From contig NZ_CP146991.1 in NCBI RefSeq assembly GCF_001941975.2, positions 3,097,001-3,161,000 of the forward strand: a stretch of 64,000 nt of DNA. Direction: 5' to 3'. Shown here piece by piece: positions 8,608 to 17,446 of this stretch. Under the pieces are notes generated by a model that ran no database searches, had not been told where the DNA came from, and saw nothing but the letters and a program-made list of their open reading frames with translations. Within the stretch, counting starts at the first letter, position 1; each line of letters begins with the position of its first letter. The position numbers were made by a program, and so were the translations under genes. The stretch is from Sporomusa sphaeroides DSM 2875 (GTDB lineage: Bacteria > Bacillota > Negativicutes > Sporomusales > Sporomusaceae).

Positions 8608-8640
8608 CGCCGACGATTCCGCCCGGCGGAACAGTCGGCG
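8608..8640. repeat. Palindromic repeat, second copy of the 6.8-kb palindrome
   Basis: CGCCGACGATTCCGCC pairs with GGCGGAACAGTCGGCG. The central ATTCCGCCCGGCGGAACA is identical to that at 6824-6841. No T-run follows on either strand, so unlike the other copy it is not an obvious terminator. Confidence 0.6.
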
Positions 8641-8659
8641 CTGTGCAAAACAATATCGT

Positions 8660-8842
8660 CTAACTCTTGATACGCGTCCTTGCTGCTTTGATATAATCGT
8701 CTAGTGAAACACCATCACTTTGAGCAGCTTCCTTACGGCCTTGCTCAAATATTTCATCAAAATTAGCTAAGACCTGGCGGTAACGGTGCTCCTCTTCCGA
8801 GTTGTATTGTTTAGCGATTGCCTTGGGTTTCGCAACAGCCAT
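8660..8842 (-). CDS. Small hypothetical protein
   Basis: The ATG at 8842 has AGGTGGT upstream and gives 60 residues (MAVAKPKAIAKQYNSEEEHRYR...DGVSLDDYIKAARTRIKS), a basic start followed by an acidic helix. The length resembles small antitoxins or regulators but no family can be assigned and no partner gene is adjacent. Confidence 0.5.
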   Translation of the reverse strand: MAVAKPKAIAKQYNSEEEHRYRQVLANFDEIFEQGRKEAAQSDGVSLDDYIKAARTRIKS

Positions 8843-8946
8843 ACATAACACCACCTTTAGACTTTCTAACCACAGTATACCATTAGTCTGATTGGTTATC
8901 AAACAATTCTTTCGGAATAACTATCCATTATCCTGCCTGAATAAGG

Positions 8947-9807
8947 TTAAGATTTCTCCCTTAACACCGTTTTTATCATATTCTGCGCATTGAGCATAAA
9001 AGCCGTGAGCGGCTGTTCCAGGCGGCTTTGCTCATCCCGGAATTCTTGTTCATACCGGTGCAAAATCTGTTCTTCCTCATAGCCTTGTTCTGCTAGGCGC
9101 AGGATAAATTCCTTAGTTTCCCGGACAGCGGTGATGCAGTTTTGCCAGTAACCGGCAGCAGCACTGTCATTCACCAGTCCATAATGTGGTGAAATGATGA
9201 AGCGCGGCTTTACTTTGCGGCATTTCTCGATAGAAGCCAGTGTGTCGGCACAGCTGGTGATAAATCCCGGATAAAGTTTGCCGGAAGCACTCAGATAGCC
9301 GGTCGATTCACTGAGAAACAGTGTTTCGTTATTTACCAGAAAGGATAAGGAGCAGCGGGTATGTCCCAAGGTTTCCAGTACCTCAATCCGCAAGCCGCCC
9401 AGCTCCAATATATCTCCGTCCCGGATAATGGTATCCACTTTCATCAGAGCATCGTCATACCAGGCCAGTTCGCCGGCATGAAAAAGCTTGGCTGCCTGCT
9501 CACTCAGTTTTCTAATAGTCGCCAAGGCATTTTCCCGCTTTAAAATTCGTTCCGCATACCCGGCGCCGCATACCTCACTGTTGGGCCATTCTTTTTTTAA
9601 AAAAGGAACCGCACCAAGGTGGTCATAGTGCGAATGGCTGATAAGGATATAATCCAGCGTCCTGTTGTTAAGATATTGTTTGATATTACTGATAAGCTGA
9701 TCTGCGCAATACGCCATGCCGCAATCAATTAATGCCGTTTTTTCATTCCCTAATAGCAAAAAGGCGTTGCCGCCTTTGCCACCGGTTACATTTACAATTG
9801 TATCCAT
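8947..9807 (-). CDS. Metallo-beta-lactamase-fold hydrolase
   Basis: The second Met (9807) is preferred because AGGTGA then lies 9 bases upstream; 286 residues. The metal-binding motif HSHYDHLG near residues 56-63 is the HxHxDH signature, with further ligands in GHTRCSLSF and ISPHYG. The first strand reads KTALIDCGMAY. Members hydrolyse thioesters, lactones or nucleotides; the substrate here is unknown. It is followed on the same strand by no closely coupled gene. Confidence 0.85.
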   Translation of the reverse strand: MDTIVNVTGGKGGNAFLLLGNEKTALIDCGMAYCADQLISNIKQYLNNRTLDYILISHSHYDHLGAVPFLKKEWPNSEVCGAGYAERILKRENALATIRKLSEQAAKLFHAGELAWYDDALMKVDTIIRDGDILELGGLRIEVLETLGHTRCSLSFLVNNETLFLSESTGYLSASGKLYPGFITSCADTLASIEKCRKVKPRFIISPHYGLVNDSAAAGYWQNCITAVRETKEFILRLAEQGYEEEQILHRYEQEFRDEQSRLEQPLTAFMLNAQNMIKTVLREKS

Positions 9808-9879
9808 ATTAGTCATTCACCTGTATTCTCTTGCTGTAATAGTTTTAGCTTTCCGGCAGCAGCCGCAAATTACTGCGAC

Positions 9880-10377
9880 CTATTTGCGCTCCTCCGGCTT
9901 GGCTAACTGTAAGTTAATATGGCAGTAGCCGCCCGGTGTTTTTGCCAAATACTGCTGGTGATATTCCTCTGCCGGGAAAAAATGCGCCACCGGCTCCACT
10001 TCGACGACAATCGGCGCCGTATAATGCTCCTGCATGGTTGCAATAAAACCGTTAATGACGGCTTTATCTTCCTCCGCATTGTAATACACGCCTGTCCGGT
10101 ATTGTGTGCCCCGGTCCGGGCCTTGACGATTTAAGGTGGTCGGATCAATGATCCGGAAGAAATGCTCCAGTAGTTTCGGTAACGGCAGCACCTTTTCGTC
10201 ATAAGTTACTTCACATACTTCGGTATGTCCGGTCATTCCTGTACATACCTGCTGATAGGTGGGTTGTTCGGCGGCACCTTGTCCATAGCCAACCCGGGTG
10301 CTCAACACGCCTTTAAGTTGCAGAAAATAAGCCTCAACACCCCAGAAACAACCGCCGGCAAGCCATATTTGCTTCAT
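9880..10377 (-). CDS. msrA: Peptide-methionine (S)-S-oxide reductase MsrA
   Basis: This 165-residue protein carries the catalytic GCFWGVE motif at residues 9-15, TEVCEVTYD, and the PTTLNRQGPDRGTQYRTGVYY block typical of MsrA. It reduces S-methionine sulfoxide in oxidised proteins using thioredoxin, in the cytoplasm. The start follows GAGGAGG by 9 bases. It is slightly shorter than fused MsrAB enzymes and has no MsrB domain. It fits the other oxygen-protection genes in the window. Confidence 0.95.
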   Translation of the reverse strand: MKQIWLAGGCFWGVEAYFLQLKGVLSTRVGYGQGAAEQPTYQQVCTGMTGHTEVCEVTYDEKVLPLPKLLEHFFRIIDPTTLNRQGPDRGTQYRTGVYYNAEEDKAVINGFIATMQEHYTAPIVVEVEPVAHFFPAEEYHQQYLAKTPGGYCHINLQLAKPEERK

Positions 10378-10487
10378 AAAAGGACGCCTCCTCTTGTGTT
10401 TTCCCCGACTTAAACAAGTCCTTCCTATTTTCCGTTATTACAAGCTTTTTTATCCTTTGTTACTGTGAACATGCCAGTCCCTCCGGC

Positions 10488-11141
10488 TTATGCTTTGCGT
10501 CCCCGGCACAATGCCTGCAGGGAAAGGCTCATGATAACAATCGCTGCCGCAGCCAGCGCCGCCTGGGGAAAGGATTTGAACAGAACATTGCCGAAACAGC
10601 TGAACGCGATGGCCCCAGGCACACTGCCCACCAGTGTCGCCAAAACATAGGGACGAAAGCTCACCTTCGACAAGCCGGCAAGAAAACTAACCGCATCCCA
10701 GGGGATGACGGGAGCCAGGCGCAGCAGCAATACTGTGCGGAAACCATGACTTGCCGCCTGATTGTCCAATTCCTCCAGCACTGACCATCTTGACCATGCT
10801 TTGAGCCTGTCACGCCCCAGCAGCCGGGCTGCCCCAAAGCATAACGCAGCGCCGCCGGCTGTGCCGATAACCAGATAGATGGTTCCCCACACAGGTCCGA
10901 AGGCTAAGCCGCCGCCGACAGCCAAAACAGCGGCAGGAAAGAAAAACAGCGGACGGACAATATTGCATATGATGTATAACAGCGGCCCCCAATAGCCTAA
11001 TGACAGCATCATGTTCCGGATGGCTTCCGGTTTAAACCGTTCCAGCCCGAAACCATAAAGATAGATAATGCCCAGCACGATAAAACCGGCAAAACAGCCG
11101 GCGATAGCCGGCTTGAAAACTGTTTGATTATAGTATCTCAT
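10488..11141 (-). CDS. TVP38/TMEM64 family (DedA-like) membrane protein
   Basis: This 217-residue integral membrane protein has about six hydrophobic segments and the family core (ICNIVRPLFFFPAAVLAVGGGLAFGPVWG, then RLAPVIPWDAVSFLAGLSKVSF). VTT/DedA proteins are linked to lipid scrambling and envelope homeostasis; the exact substrate is unknown. It stands alone between msrA and the C39 peptidase gene. Confidence 0.85.
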   Translation of the reverse strand: MRYYNQTVFKPAIAGCFAGFIVLGIIYLYGFGLERFKPEAIRNMMLSLGYWGPLLYIICNIVRPLFFFPAAVLAVGGGLAFGPVWGTIYLVIGTAGGAALCFGAARLLGRDRLKAWSRWSVLEELDNQAASHGFRTVLLLRLAPVIPWDAVSFLAGLSKVSFRPYVLATLVGSVPGAIAFSCFGNVLFKSFPQAALAAAAIVIMSLSLQALCRGRKA

Positions 11142-11180
11142 AAGTGTTAATTATAGACCTTACATTGCTTCTGTGTAAAG

Positions 11181-11204
11181 AAAAATCTTGCCTATCCGGC
11201 AAGA
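11181..11204 (-). terminator. Terminator after the C39 peptidase-like gene
   Basis: TCTTGCC-ggata-GGCAAGA on the minus strand followed by TTTTTC, 3 bp after the stop codon at 11207. Confidence 0.8.
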
Positions 11205-11206
11205 AC

Positions 11207-11923
11207 TTAATCCTGCCGTGGGATAGCGATAATATATACATTCCGCACCACATGGCCGGGTTTAAGGTATTGAGCGTCAAACCACATATCCTGGAATCGT
11301 AAAGCGTTAAAGGAAGATACACCGTCCGGATTATTTGCCGACAACCAATGCACGGCAGGATCGGCGAAAAAGATGGTATCCGGCCCTTTCCCCGGCGATT
11401 CAGAAGCTGCGTAATACCCGGTGACTACTACCCAGTGCCCTCCCCAGTCAATCCATTCCACCATTGTAGGGATTCCGTTCTTCAGGTTTTCCCGAAGCAT
11501 TTCCATGCTTCCATTATAACCAACTGTTGCTTGAAAGCCATTTTTCTGTAACCAGTTTACCATTTTCTCCGGGGGAGTGCCAGGATGCTTAGAGTTCATA
11601 TCACCGGTTCCCATTTCCCGGGCAATCAGCATTTCAGTTTCGTGGTTCATTGCCTGGTCGGAAAGAACATTGTACCAGTGCAGCAGAGACATTACGGCAG
11701 CCGGGCCACAGGTATAATCGGTGGTCTGTTGATAGCCTTTGACCCCAAGGTATGTATAGTAGGGGCCGTCCTTCATTTCATAATAGTTAGCAGCACCGGT
11801 CGAGTCCGGCAGCGGCAGGCTGCTCTCTTCACCGGCAAGGTTTAGCGTGGCAAAGCAGAGCAGGAGACTAAAGCAGAGCAACGCCGTCTTCCAGCGATTA
11901 GCAGGTACCAGTTTAATCAACAT
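11207..11923 (-). CDS. Exported C39-like cysteine peptidase
   Basis: The ATG at 11923 follows GGAGGGG and gives 238 residues. There is an N-terminal membrane/signal segment (ALLCFSLLLCFATLNLAG). The papain-like C39 core has the nucleophile in QQTTDYTCGPAAVMSLLHWY, the His in WGGHWVVVTGYY and an Asp in FFADPAVHW. Double-glycine peptidases mature bacteriocins or act on cell-wall peptides; without a transporter domain nearby the substrate is unknown. It follows the patB terminator and is likely an independent unit. Confidence 0.8.
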   Translation of the reverse strand: MLIKLVPANRWKTALLCFSLLLCFATLNLAGEESSLPLPDSTGAANYYEMKDGPYYTYLGVKGYQQTTDYTCGPAAVMSLLHWYNVLSDQAMNHETEMLIAREMGTGDMNSKHPGTPPEKMVNWLQKNGFQATVGYNGSMEMLRENLKNGIPTMVEWIDWGGHWVVVTGYYAASESPGKGPDTIFFADPAVHWLSANNPDGVSSFNALRFQDMWFDAQYLKPGHVVRNVYIIAIPRQD

Positions 11924-11950
11924 ATGGCCCCTCCTAATGAATAATGAAAT

Positions 11951-11993
11951 AAAAAACAAGAGCAATAAATGTAGGTTACGCATTTATTGCTCT
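11951..11993 (-). terminator. Terminator of the cystine-transporter/patB operon
   Basis: AGAGCAATAAATG pairs perfectly with CATTTATTGCTCT on the minus strand and is followed by TGTTTTTTAT. It lies about 100 bp below the patB stop. Confidence 0.85.
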
Positions 11994-12091
11994 GGCGGTA
12001 GTTTCTATTGACATTAATGTATGACAGAAAAGCAGCATTAATTACTGTTAATACACCAGCTTTTCTTTGCAAAATCCTCTGCGAACGCTTG

Positions 12092-13300
12092 TTAGCTGCC
12101 GCGCCTGTCCAGCTGCTTAATTGCTTTTTCAATTCTCGTTACGGCCTCCAGCACAACACTCTGCCGGGTAGCAAAATTAAGGCGCGCAAACCCTGCTGCC
12201 TGCGTGCCGAAAGCCAGGCCTGGGTTTAAGCCTACTTGTGCCTGTTCTACCAGAAATTTGCTCAACTCATTTGCTTCGTTAAAGTATGCACGAAAATCCA
12301 GCCATGCCAAAAATGTTCCCTCCGGTTTAACCACCTTAACGCCAGGCAGTCTTGCTTCCATAAAATCCACAAGCATAGCCGCGTTTTTCTCCAAATACAC
12401 CAGCAAAGCATCCAGCCATGCCTCGCCTGCCTGATAAGCAGCTTCGGTAGCCAACACGCCAAAAAGATTATTGCGCCGCAGATGCATGCGGTTAATTTCT
12501 GTCTCAATTAATCCGCGTCTCTGCTTGCAGGGAACAATAATAAAGGAGGTATTGAGTCCGGCGATATTAAAGGTTTTACTTGCTGCCATAAAAGTAATGC
12601 TCTGGTGGCACACCGGTGTGCCCAGTGAGGCAAATACGGTATGTTTATGCCCGCCGTATACCAAATCGCTGTGAATTTCATCAGACAATACATCTACCTG
12701 ATAGGCTTGACAAAGATTATATACTCTTGTCAGTTCCTCCCGTTTCCACACGCGGCCCACCGGATTGTGCGGGCTGCAGAGCAAGAGCAATTTGTTGTCC
12801 GGATTTGCCAGTTTTTGTTCCAAATCAGCAAAATCCATTTCATAGTAACCATTATGTGAAATTAACGGATTCTCAACAATGTTCCGGTGATTATCTTTGA
12901 TGGAAGCAAAAAACGGGGGATATACCGGTGGCTGAATAATAATGCCGTCACCCGGTTTTGAAAGCGCTAAAATAGATAAAATGATGGCCGGAACAACACC
13001 GGGGGCCTGAACAATCCATTCTTTTTCAATATTCCAATCATGCCGACGTCTTACCCAGTCGATAATTGCCTGGCTAAAGGGCGCCCGGTCACGGGTGTTG
13101 TACGCATAAACAGAATGCCCGGCACGTTCTCTAATCTTCGCCGCGACCGCCGGGGGCGACGCAAAATCCATATCTGCAATCCACAGCGGCAAAACCTCTT
13201 CACTGCCGAACACACTGCCGATATCATCCCATTTGCGGCTATCGGTTCCCCGCCGGGCAATAAGCTGATCAAAATCAAACTCGGCGCTGCTGTTTCCCAT
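12092..13300 (-). CDS. patB: PatB/MalY-type C-S lyase (cystathionine beta-lyase-like aminotransferase)
   Basis: This 402-residue PLP enzyme has the class I/II fold with LPLWIADMDFASPP, the substrate loop YNTRDRAPF, CSPHNPVGRVW, SDEIHSDLVY and the PLP lysine in MAASKTFNIAGL. PatB/MalY enzymes cleave C-S bonds of cystathionine, cystine or cysteine, releasing a thiol or sulfide with pyruvate and ammonia. It is last in an operon that begins with the CTGATCAG leader and a cystine-type ABC importer, so a role in freeing sulfur from imported cystine or thioethers is a sound inference. Confidence 0.88.
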   Translation of the reverse strand: MGNSSAEFDFDQLIARRGTDSRKWDDIGSVFGSEEVLPLWIADMDFASPPAVAAKIRERAGHSVYAYNTRDRAPFSQAIIDWVRRRHDWNIEKEWIVQAPGVVPAIILSILALSKPGDGIIIQPPVYPPFFASIKDNHRNIVENPLISHNGYYEMDFADLEQKLANPDNKLLLLCSPHNPVGRVWKREELTRVYNLCQAYQVDVLSDEIHSDLVYGGHKHTVFASLGTPVCHQSITFMAASKTFNIAGLNTSFIIVPCKQRRGLIETEINRMHLRRNNLFGVLATEAAYQAGEAWLDALLVYLEKNAAMLVDFMEARLPGVKVVKPEGTFLAWLDFRAYFNEANELSKFLVEQAQVGLNPGLAFGTQAAGFARLNFATRQSVVLEAVTRIEKAIKQLDRRGS

Positions 13301-13359
13301 ATAATTATTTCCTCGCTTGTCTACTTTTTTTGCCGCCGTTTCGCGCCAATAGATTACTG

Positions 13360-14034
13360 CTATTTTTTGGGCTGCAGCAAACGTTTGTAATAGGAATGAG
13401 CCGTATACAAAGCCGCTGCCGGATTGTGTCCGGTGATTCTGTCCTTGGTAATCAGCGTAGTAACCAGCGCCTGTGAATATTTGATGAACAGTGAATCATG
13501 TCCTACACACAGACCGATAACCACATTCAAATCGGTATTTTGGGAGTTCAGTAAACGCGCCTGCAAAATAGGATTGCACATGGATTCAGGATTCCCCGGA
13601 CGCACTTTTTCCTCTTCCAGTATCCCGATTTCCGTTTTATCCACCGCCCCCACTTTGCAAATGGCACTGTAATAGGCCAGCCCTTTAGCTTCCAGAATAG
13701 CCGCGAAAATTTTGGCTTCTTCAATTAAGCCGGCGCAGGTGGCAATGCCTATTTTTTTAGCGCCAATCCGGTTGGCAAATTCGATAATCTCCTCTACCCG
13801 GCTGAGCTTTCCATAAAACAGCCCCTCTATCTGGGCTGAGGCCCTGGCAATAACGGCGTCCTGATCATCGCCCTGCAAATGCCGCTTGATTTCCTCAATA
13901 TCCTCGGCGACCGGATGGCCGTCAACAGCTTTGGTGGTCAGGCAAAAGCCCGGAAACTGCTTGTCTCTTGTTCTACAGTTATACACGCTGCAATGGGTGC
14001 AGCTGAGGTTTTCTTTGTCGTTTTTACCGGACAT
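13360..14034 (-). CDS. DUF1847 family Cys-rich metal-binding protein
   Basis: The second ATG (14034) is preferred because AGGGGA is then about 10 bases upstream; 224 residues. The N-terminus has a Cys cluster (CTHCSVYNCRTRDKQFPGFC). Further Cys lie in IGIATCAGLIEEAK, SAICKVG, ESMCNPILQARLL and VIGLCVGHDSLFIKY, the DUF1847 pattern. The role is unknown; metal or Fe-S binding is inferred from the cysteines. Its place between the cystine-type ABC genes and patB points to sulfur metabolism. Confidence 0.85.
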   Translation of the reverse strand: MSGKNDKENLSCTHCSVYNCRTRDKQFPGFCLTTKAVDGHPVAEDIEEIKRHLQGDDQDAVIARASAQIEGLFYGKLSRVEEIIEFANRIGAKKIGIATCAGLIEEAKIFAAILEAKGLAYYSAICKVGAVDKTEIGILEEEKVRPGNPESMCNPILQARLLNSQNTDLNVVIGLCVGHDSLFIKYSQALVTTLITKDRITGHNPAAALYTAHSYYKRLLQPKK

Positions 14035-14062
14035 AATGATCATTTCCCCTTTTCCCTTATTG

Positions 14063-14818
14063 TCAGATGGTATACTCAGTAAACGAGATATAGCGTGATA
14101 AAAACTGTTTTGTACGCTCTTCCTTGGGATTATTTAATATTTCCGCCGGCGGTCCCTGTTCTACGATGACGCCCTTGTCCATGAAGATAATATTGTCCGC
14201 CACTTCCCGCGCAAAATTAATTTCATGGGTAACCACCACCAGGGTGGAGTTGACCTCCCGCGCTACCGTTTTCATTACTTCCAGCACTTCACCCACTAAT
14301 TCCGGGTCAAGCGCCGAAGTCGGCTCATCAAACAGGATAACATCAGGATTAAGGGCTAAAGCCCGCGCTATGCCGATTCGCTGCTGCTGGCCGCCTGACA
14401 GTTCATGCGGATAGGCATCGGCTCTATCCGCCAGTCCGACTTTGTGCAGCACCTGTAATGCCTGGGCTTTAGCCTCCATTTTAGGCAGCTTTCTGACGAC
14501 AGTCAAGCCTTCCATAATATTTTCCAGGGCAGTCTTATTTTTAAATAAATTATACATTTGAAAAACCATAGCCGTATGCTGGCGGATTTTATGGATTTCG
14601 GCTGCCGATGCCTTGGCTACGTCGATATGGATATCATTAAGGATAATTTCTCCCTGGTCGGCCTTTTCCAGAAAGTTGACTGACCGCAAGAGCGTTGTTT
14701 TGCCGGAACCGCTTGGTCCTAAAATAACCGTTACCGAACCGGTGGGAATTGTGCAGTTGATTCCCTGTAACACTTTATTGGCCCCAAAGGATTTATGGAT
14801 ATTTTTAAACGTAATCAT
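14063..14818 (-). CDS. Cystine/polar amino acid ABC transporter ATPase
   Basis: This 251-residue ATPase carries Walker [11 protein letters not shown]-loop MVFQMYNLF, signature [20 protein letters not shown], Walker [13 protein letters not shown] and switch His VVVTHE. It is the PAAT-type subunit (GlnQ/TcyC class). It overlaps the upstream permease stop by 4 bases, so translation is coupled. It powers import of the ligand captured by the lipoprotein at 16325-17176. Confidence 0.93.
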   Translation of the reverse strand: MITFKNIHKSFGANKVLQGINCTIPTGSVTVILGPSGSGKTTLLRSVNFLEKADQGEIILNDIHIDVAKASAAEIHKIRQHTAMVFQMYNLFKNKTALENIMEGLTVVRKLPKMEAKAQALQVLHKVGLADRADAYPHELSGGQQQRIGIARALALNPDVILFDEPTSALDPELVGEVLEVMKTVAREVNSTLVVVTHEINFAREVADNIIFMDKGVIVEQGPPAEILNNPKEERTKQFLSRYISFTEYTI

Positions 14819-15534
14819 GGCTGAATTCCTCTCTTAAAAAAAGCAACTTTATCTTCAACTACCAGAAATATCTTTTCAAAGATGATACTCATGCCCCAGT
14901 AAATAAGGGATACCACTATATAAATTTCCAAATAGCGGTTAGTACTGGCCGAAAGCACAGTAGCAGCGCCAAATAATTCCATTACGGTAATCATAAAGGC
15001 GATGGACGTGTTTTTTAATAAATTCAGGAATTGATTGGCCATCAGGGGTAAGGCAAATACCGCCGCCTGCCTCAATAGGATGCGGCAAAACCCTTGCCAC
15101 CAGGTCATCCCGACAGACAGTGCCGCTTCCATCTGCCCTTTATCAACCGATTGTACCGCAGCGCGAAATATTTCTGATAAGTAAGCGCCGGTGCTGATGG
15201 TCAGCCCAATAACAGCAAAAGTCATAGCCGGAATTTGATGAAACTCTATTTTCCTGCCGGTGGTTTCCGATAACAGCATCAGGGCAACCGGTAAGCCAAA
15301 AAATACGATGTACAATACGATCATGGTAGGCAAGGCTCTGCCCAGCAGTACATACAGGTCGGCCAACCGACTCAAAACAGGTATTCTTTTTATACGAATA
15401 ACCATAACCATAATTCCCAGTATACTGGCAAGCAGCATACTGGTGGCCGCCAGCCCTAAGGTCACGGGAATATATCTGATTAATTGTAAAAACATGTCAC
15501 CCAGAAAATAAGGGTCAATAATCGTATTCATCAT
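14815..15534 (-). CDS. Polar amino acid ABC transporter permease (second)
   Basis: This 239-residue PAAT permease has four to five membrane segments, [23 protein letters not shown], and the coupling EAA loop [28 protein letters not shown]. It forms a heterodimer with the permease encoded just upstream. Cystine importers of the TcyJKLMN class also use two permeases. The start codon region overlaps nothing, and the stop overlaps the ATPase start. Confidence 0.92.
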   Translation of the reverse strand: MMNTIIDPYFLGDMFLQLIRYIPVTLGLAATSMLLASILGIMVMVIRIKRIPVLSRLADLYVLLGRALPTMIVLYIVFFGLPVALMLLSETTGRKIEFHQIPAMTFAVIGLTISTGAYLSEIFRAAVQSVDKGQMEAALSVGMTWWQGFCRILLRQAAVFALPLMANQFLNLLKNTSIAFMITVMELFGAATVLSASTNRYLEIYIVVSLIYWGMSIIFEKIFLVVEDKVAFFKRGIQP

Positions 15535-15570
15535 GATATTATCTGCTTTCTTTCTTTTTCATCCAATGAA

Positions 15571-16290
15571 TCAGGTAGTTAATTCTTTGCCTAAAGTGGT
15601 TTGACGCTCCAGGAAACCGGTCGCCGCCTGGATGGCAAAACATAAGAGAATATAGATAATGGCGATGTCCACATATAATTCTAAATGACGATAACTGTAA
15701 GAGCCCATTAAATCGGCTTTGCGCAGCATATCGACAACACCGACATTAAAGATTAATGACGTACCCTTTAAGGTTGAAATTACGTTATTGCCTAAAGCCG
15801 GAATCGCCATCCTGAAGGCTTGGGGCAAAATAATACGAATATACGCCTGACGGCTATTCATGCCAATGGAATGAGCGGCTTCCAGCTGCCCTTTATCTAC
15901 CGCTAAAATACTGCTGCGCATAATTTCGGCAATATAGGCACCCGCATGTATTGACATGACGAGAAAGACAAACAGCAGCCCGGGGATTGAGCGGATATCC
16001 TGATAACCCAGGCTTTGCAGCAATTGCGGCAAGCCAAAGCATACTAAATATAATTGTACTAAGAACGGAGTGCCGCGGATAAAAGAAATATATACAAGGC
16101 TAATTTGATTCAACGCTTTTATTTTATTAATCCGGATTAATGCAACCAGGCAGCCAAGCAAAATACCAAATACCTCGGCAACAATTGTAACGATAATGGT
16201 AACATCAATATAGGATAATAAAATCGGAAACGCTTTTAACATATAATCAATACTGAAATAACTCCCCAAGCTGTCACCCTCTTTCTCCAC
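15571..16290 (-). CDS. Polar amino acid ABC transporter permease (first)
   Basis: This 239-residue PAAT permease (from GTG 16290) has LVYISFIRGTPFLVQLYLVCFGLP and the EAA loop GAYIAEIMRSSILAVDKGQLEAAHSIGM. A TTG at 16269 with GAGGGTG just upstream is an equally plausible start and would remove seven residues. It follows the binding-protein gene by 34 bp and pairs with the next permease. Confidence 0.9.
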   Translation of the reverse strand: MEKEGDSLGSYFSIDYMLKAFPILLSYIDVTIIVTIVAEVFGILLGCLVALIRINKIKALNQISLVYISFIRGTPFLVQLYLVCFGLPQLLQSLGYQDIRSIPGLLFVFLVMSIHAGAYIAEIMRSSILAVDKGQLEAAHSIGMNSRQAYIRIILPQAFRMAIPALGNNVISTLKGTSLIFNVGVVDMLRKADLMGSYSYRHLELYVDIAIIYILLCFAIQAATGFLERQTTLGKELTT

Positions 16291-16324
16291 CTTAGCTCCG
16301 GCAGGTGGCTGGAATAGGAATCCC

Positions 16325-17176
16325 TTATGTTTGCGGCACAGTGTAATCCTTGCCTAAAAATTGTTCAGATAATTTTTTCAGGGTGCCATCTGCCCGCATT
16401 TCCTTTAAGGTCGCATCAATCTTGTCGGCTAATTGCTGGGACGCTGCATCTTTACGCAAGGCAAAGCAGGTAGGATCGCTGGCGATGGAAGCGCCAACCG
16501 CTTTTACATCAAGTCCCAGGGTCTTTTTGGCTTCATTGATGGCTACTTCGTACGCCGGGGTGGCATCCACCCGCCCGGTAACTACCAGATTCATGGTTTC
16601 GGTGGTTCCCTTGTCAGTGTATACCAATTCGATCTTAGGCTCGGCAGTTTCGTTGTATTTTTGCAGTTGACGGGTTACTTCACTGCTGCTGGTAACCGCC
16701 ACCTTCTTGCCCCGCAAATCATCAATATTCTGGATATCTTGCCGGTCGCCTTTCACCGCCAGTTTACGGCTGGTATAATTGTTAACTTCTTTTGTAAAAA
16801 TGCTCTTATCCGCTCTTTTAGGGTTTTCGACAATCTGATTGGCAATAATATCAACCTGACCGGCTTCCAAACCTAAAAAGCCGGCATCCACACTCATGGT
16901 TTTAAAGGCAAATTTAATGTCAGGATTTCTTCTTTCGACTTCACGTAAAATTTCTATATCATAGCCGGTCAAATGGTCTTTTTCATCCATATAAGTAAAC
17001 GGTCTGAAGGTTCCCCGTGTTGCCACCTGATATACTTTTACTGCTTTGTCCTCTTGTTTAGCTGCCTGTTTACTATTCTCGCTTAACCCGCAGCCCGCAC
17101 TAAGCGCCAGACCCAGGATTAATATACTTGTCAAAAATAAGCTTCTGTACTTTTTAGTGTTAATAACTGATTTCAT
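16325..17176 (-). CDS. Cystine-type solute-binding lipoprotein
   Basis: This 283-residue lipoprotein has a lipobox LALSAGCG and a type-II binding fold (GTFRPFTYMDEKDHLTGYDIEILREVERRNP, VDIIANQIVENPKRADKSIF, VAVTSSSEVTRQL). It resembles TcyA/TcyK-type cystine binders of the PAAT family, and the ligand is inferred from family resemblance and from patB in the same operon. Its mRNA leader carries copy A of the CTGATCAG attenuator, which suggests control by sulfur status. Confidence 0.88.
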   Translation of the reverse strand: MKSVINTKKYRSLFLTSILILGLALSAGCGLSENSKQAAKQEDKAVKVYQVATRGTFRPFTYMDEKDHLTGYDIEILREVERRNPDIKFAFKTMSVDAGFLGLEAGQVDIIANQIVENPKRADKSIFTKEVNNYTSRKLAVKGDRQDIQNIDDLRGKKVAVTSSSEVTRQLQKYNETAEPKIELVYTDKGTTETMNLVVTGRVDATPAYEVAINEAKKTLGLDVKAVGASIASDPTCFALRKDAASQQLADKIDATLKEMRADGTLKKLSEQFLGKDYTVPQT

Positions 17177-17298
17177 ATCCTTCGCTCCTTTTTCGTATAA
17201 AGTGGACTTAGCTTCCTTACGAAGGTATTAGCTTGAATTCATCCTTGTTTCCTCCTCTATTACCACTGACTGTCCTGGGAAATGAGCCTGCAGCCAAA

Positions 17299-17431
17299 CA
17301 AAAAAAGGCCTAGTTTCCCCTTGCGAGAAATTAGGCCTTCAGTTTGTCTGATCAGCTATACATTCTGTACCATTTATATGCTATTAGTAATGCGGTATTT
17401 ACATTATAGACAACCATGGTAAAATCGTCAA
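17299..17431 (-). promoter_or_regulatory. CTGATCAG attenuator leader, copy A (cystine-type ABC operon)
   Basis: On the minus strand: TTGACG (17426-17431), 17 bp, TATAAT (17403-17408); 47 bases; palindrome CTGATCAG (17348-17355); ACAAA; CTGAAGGC (17335-17342). AAGGCCTA pairs with TAGGCCTT to form a terminator stem (17305-17339), then T7. The motif block is directly fused to the terminator base. The first downstream gene is the cystine-type binding protein at 17176. Confidence 0.85.
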
Positions 17432-17446
17432 GTACATTTTTTAGCC

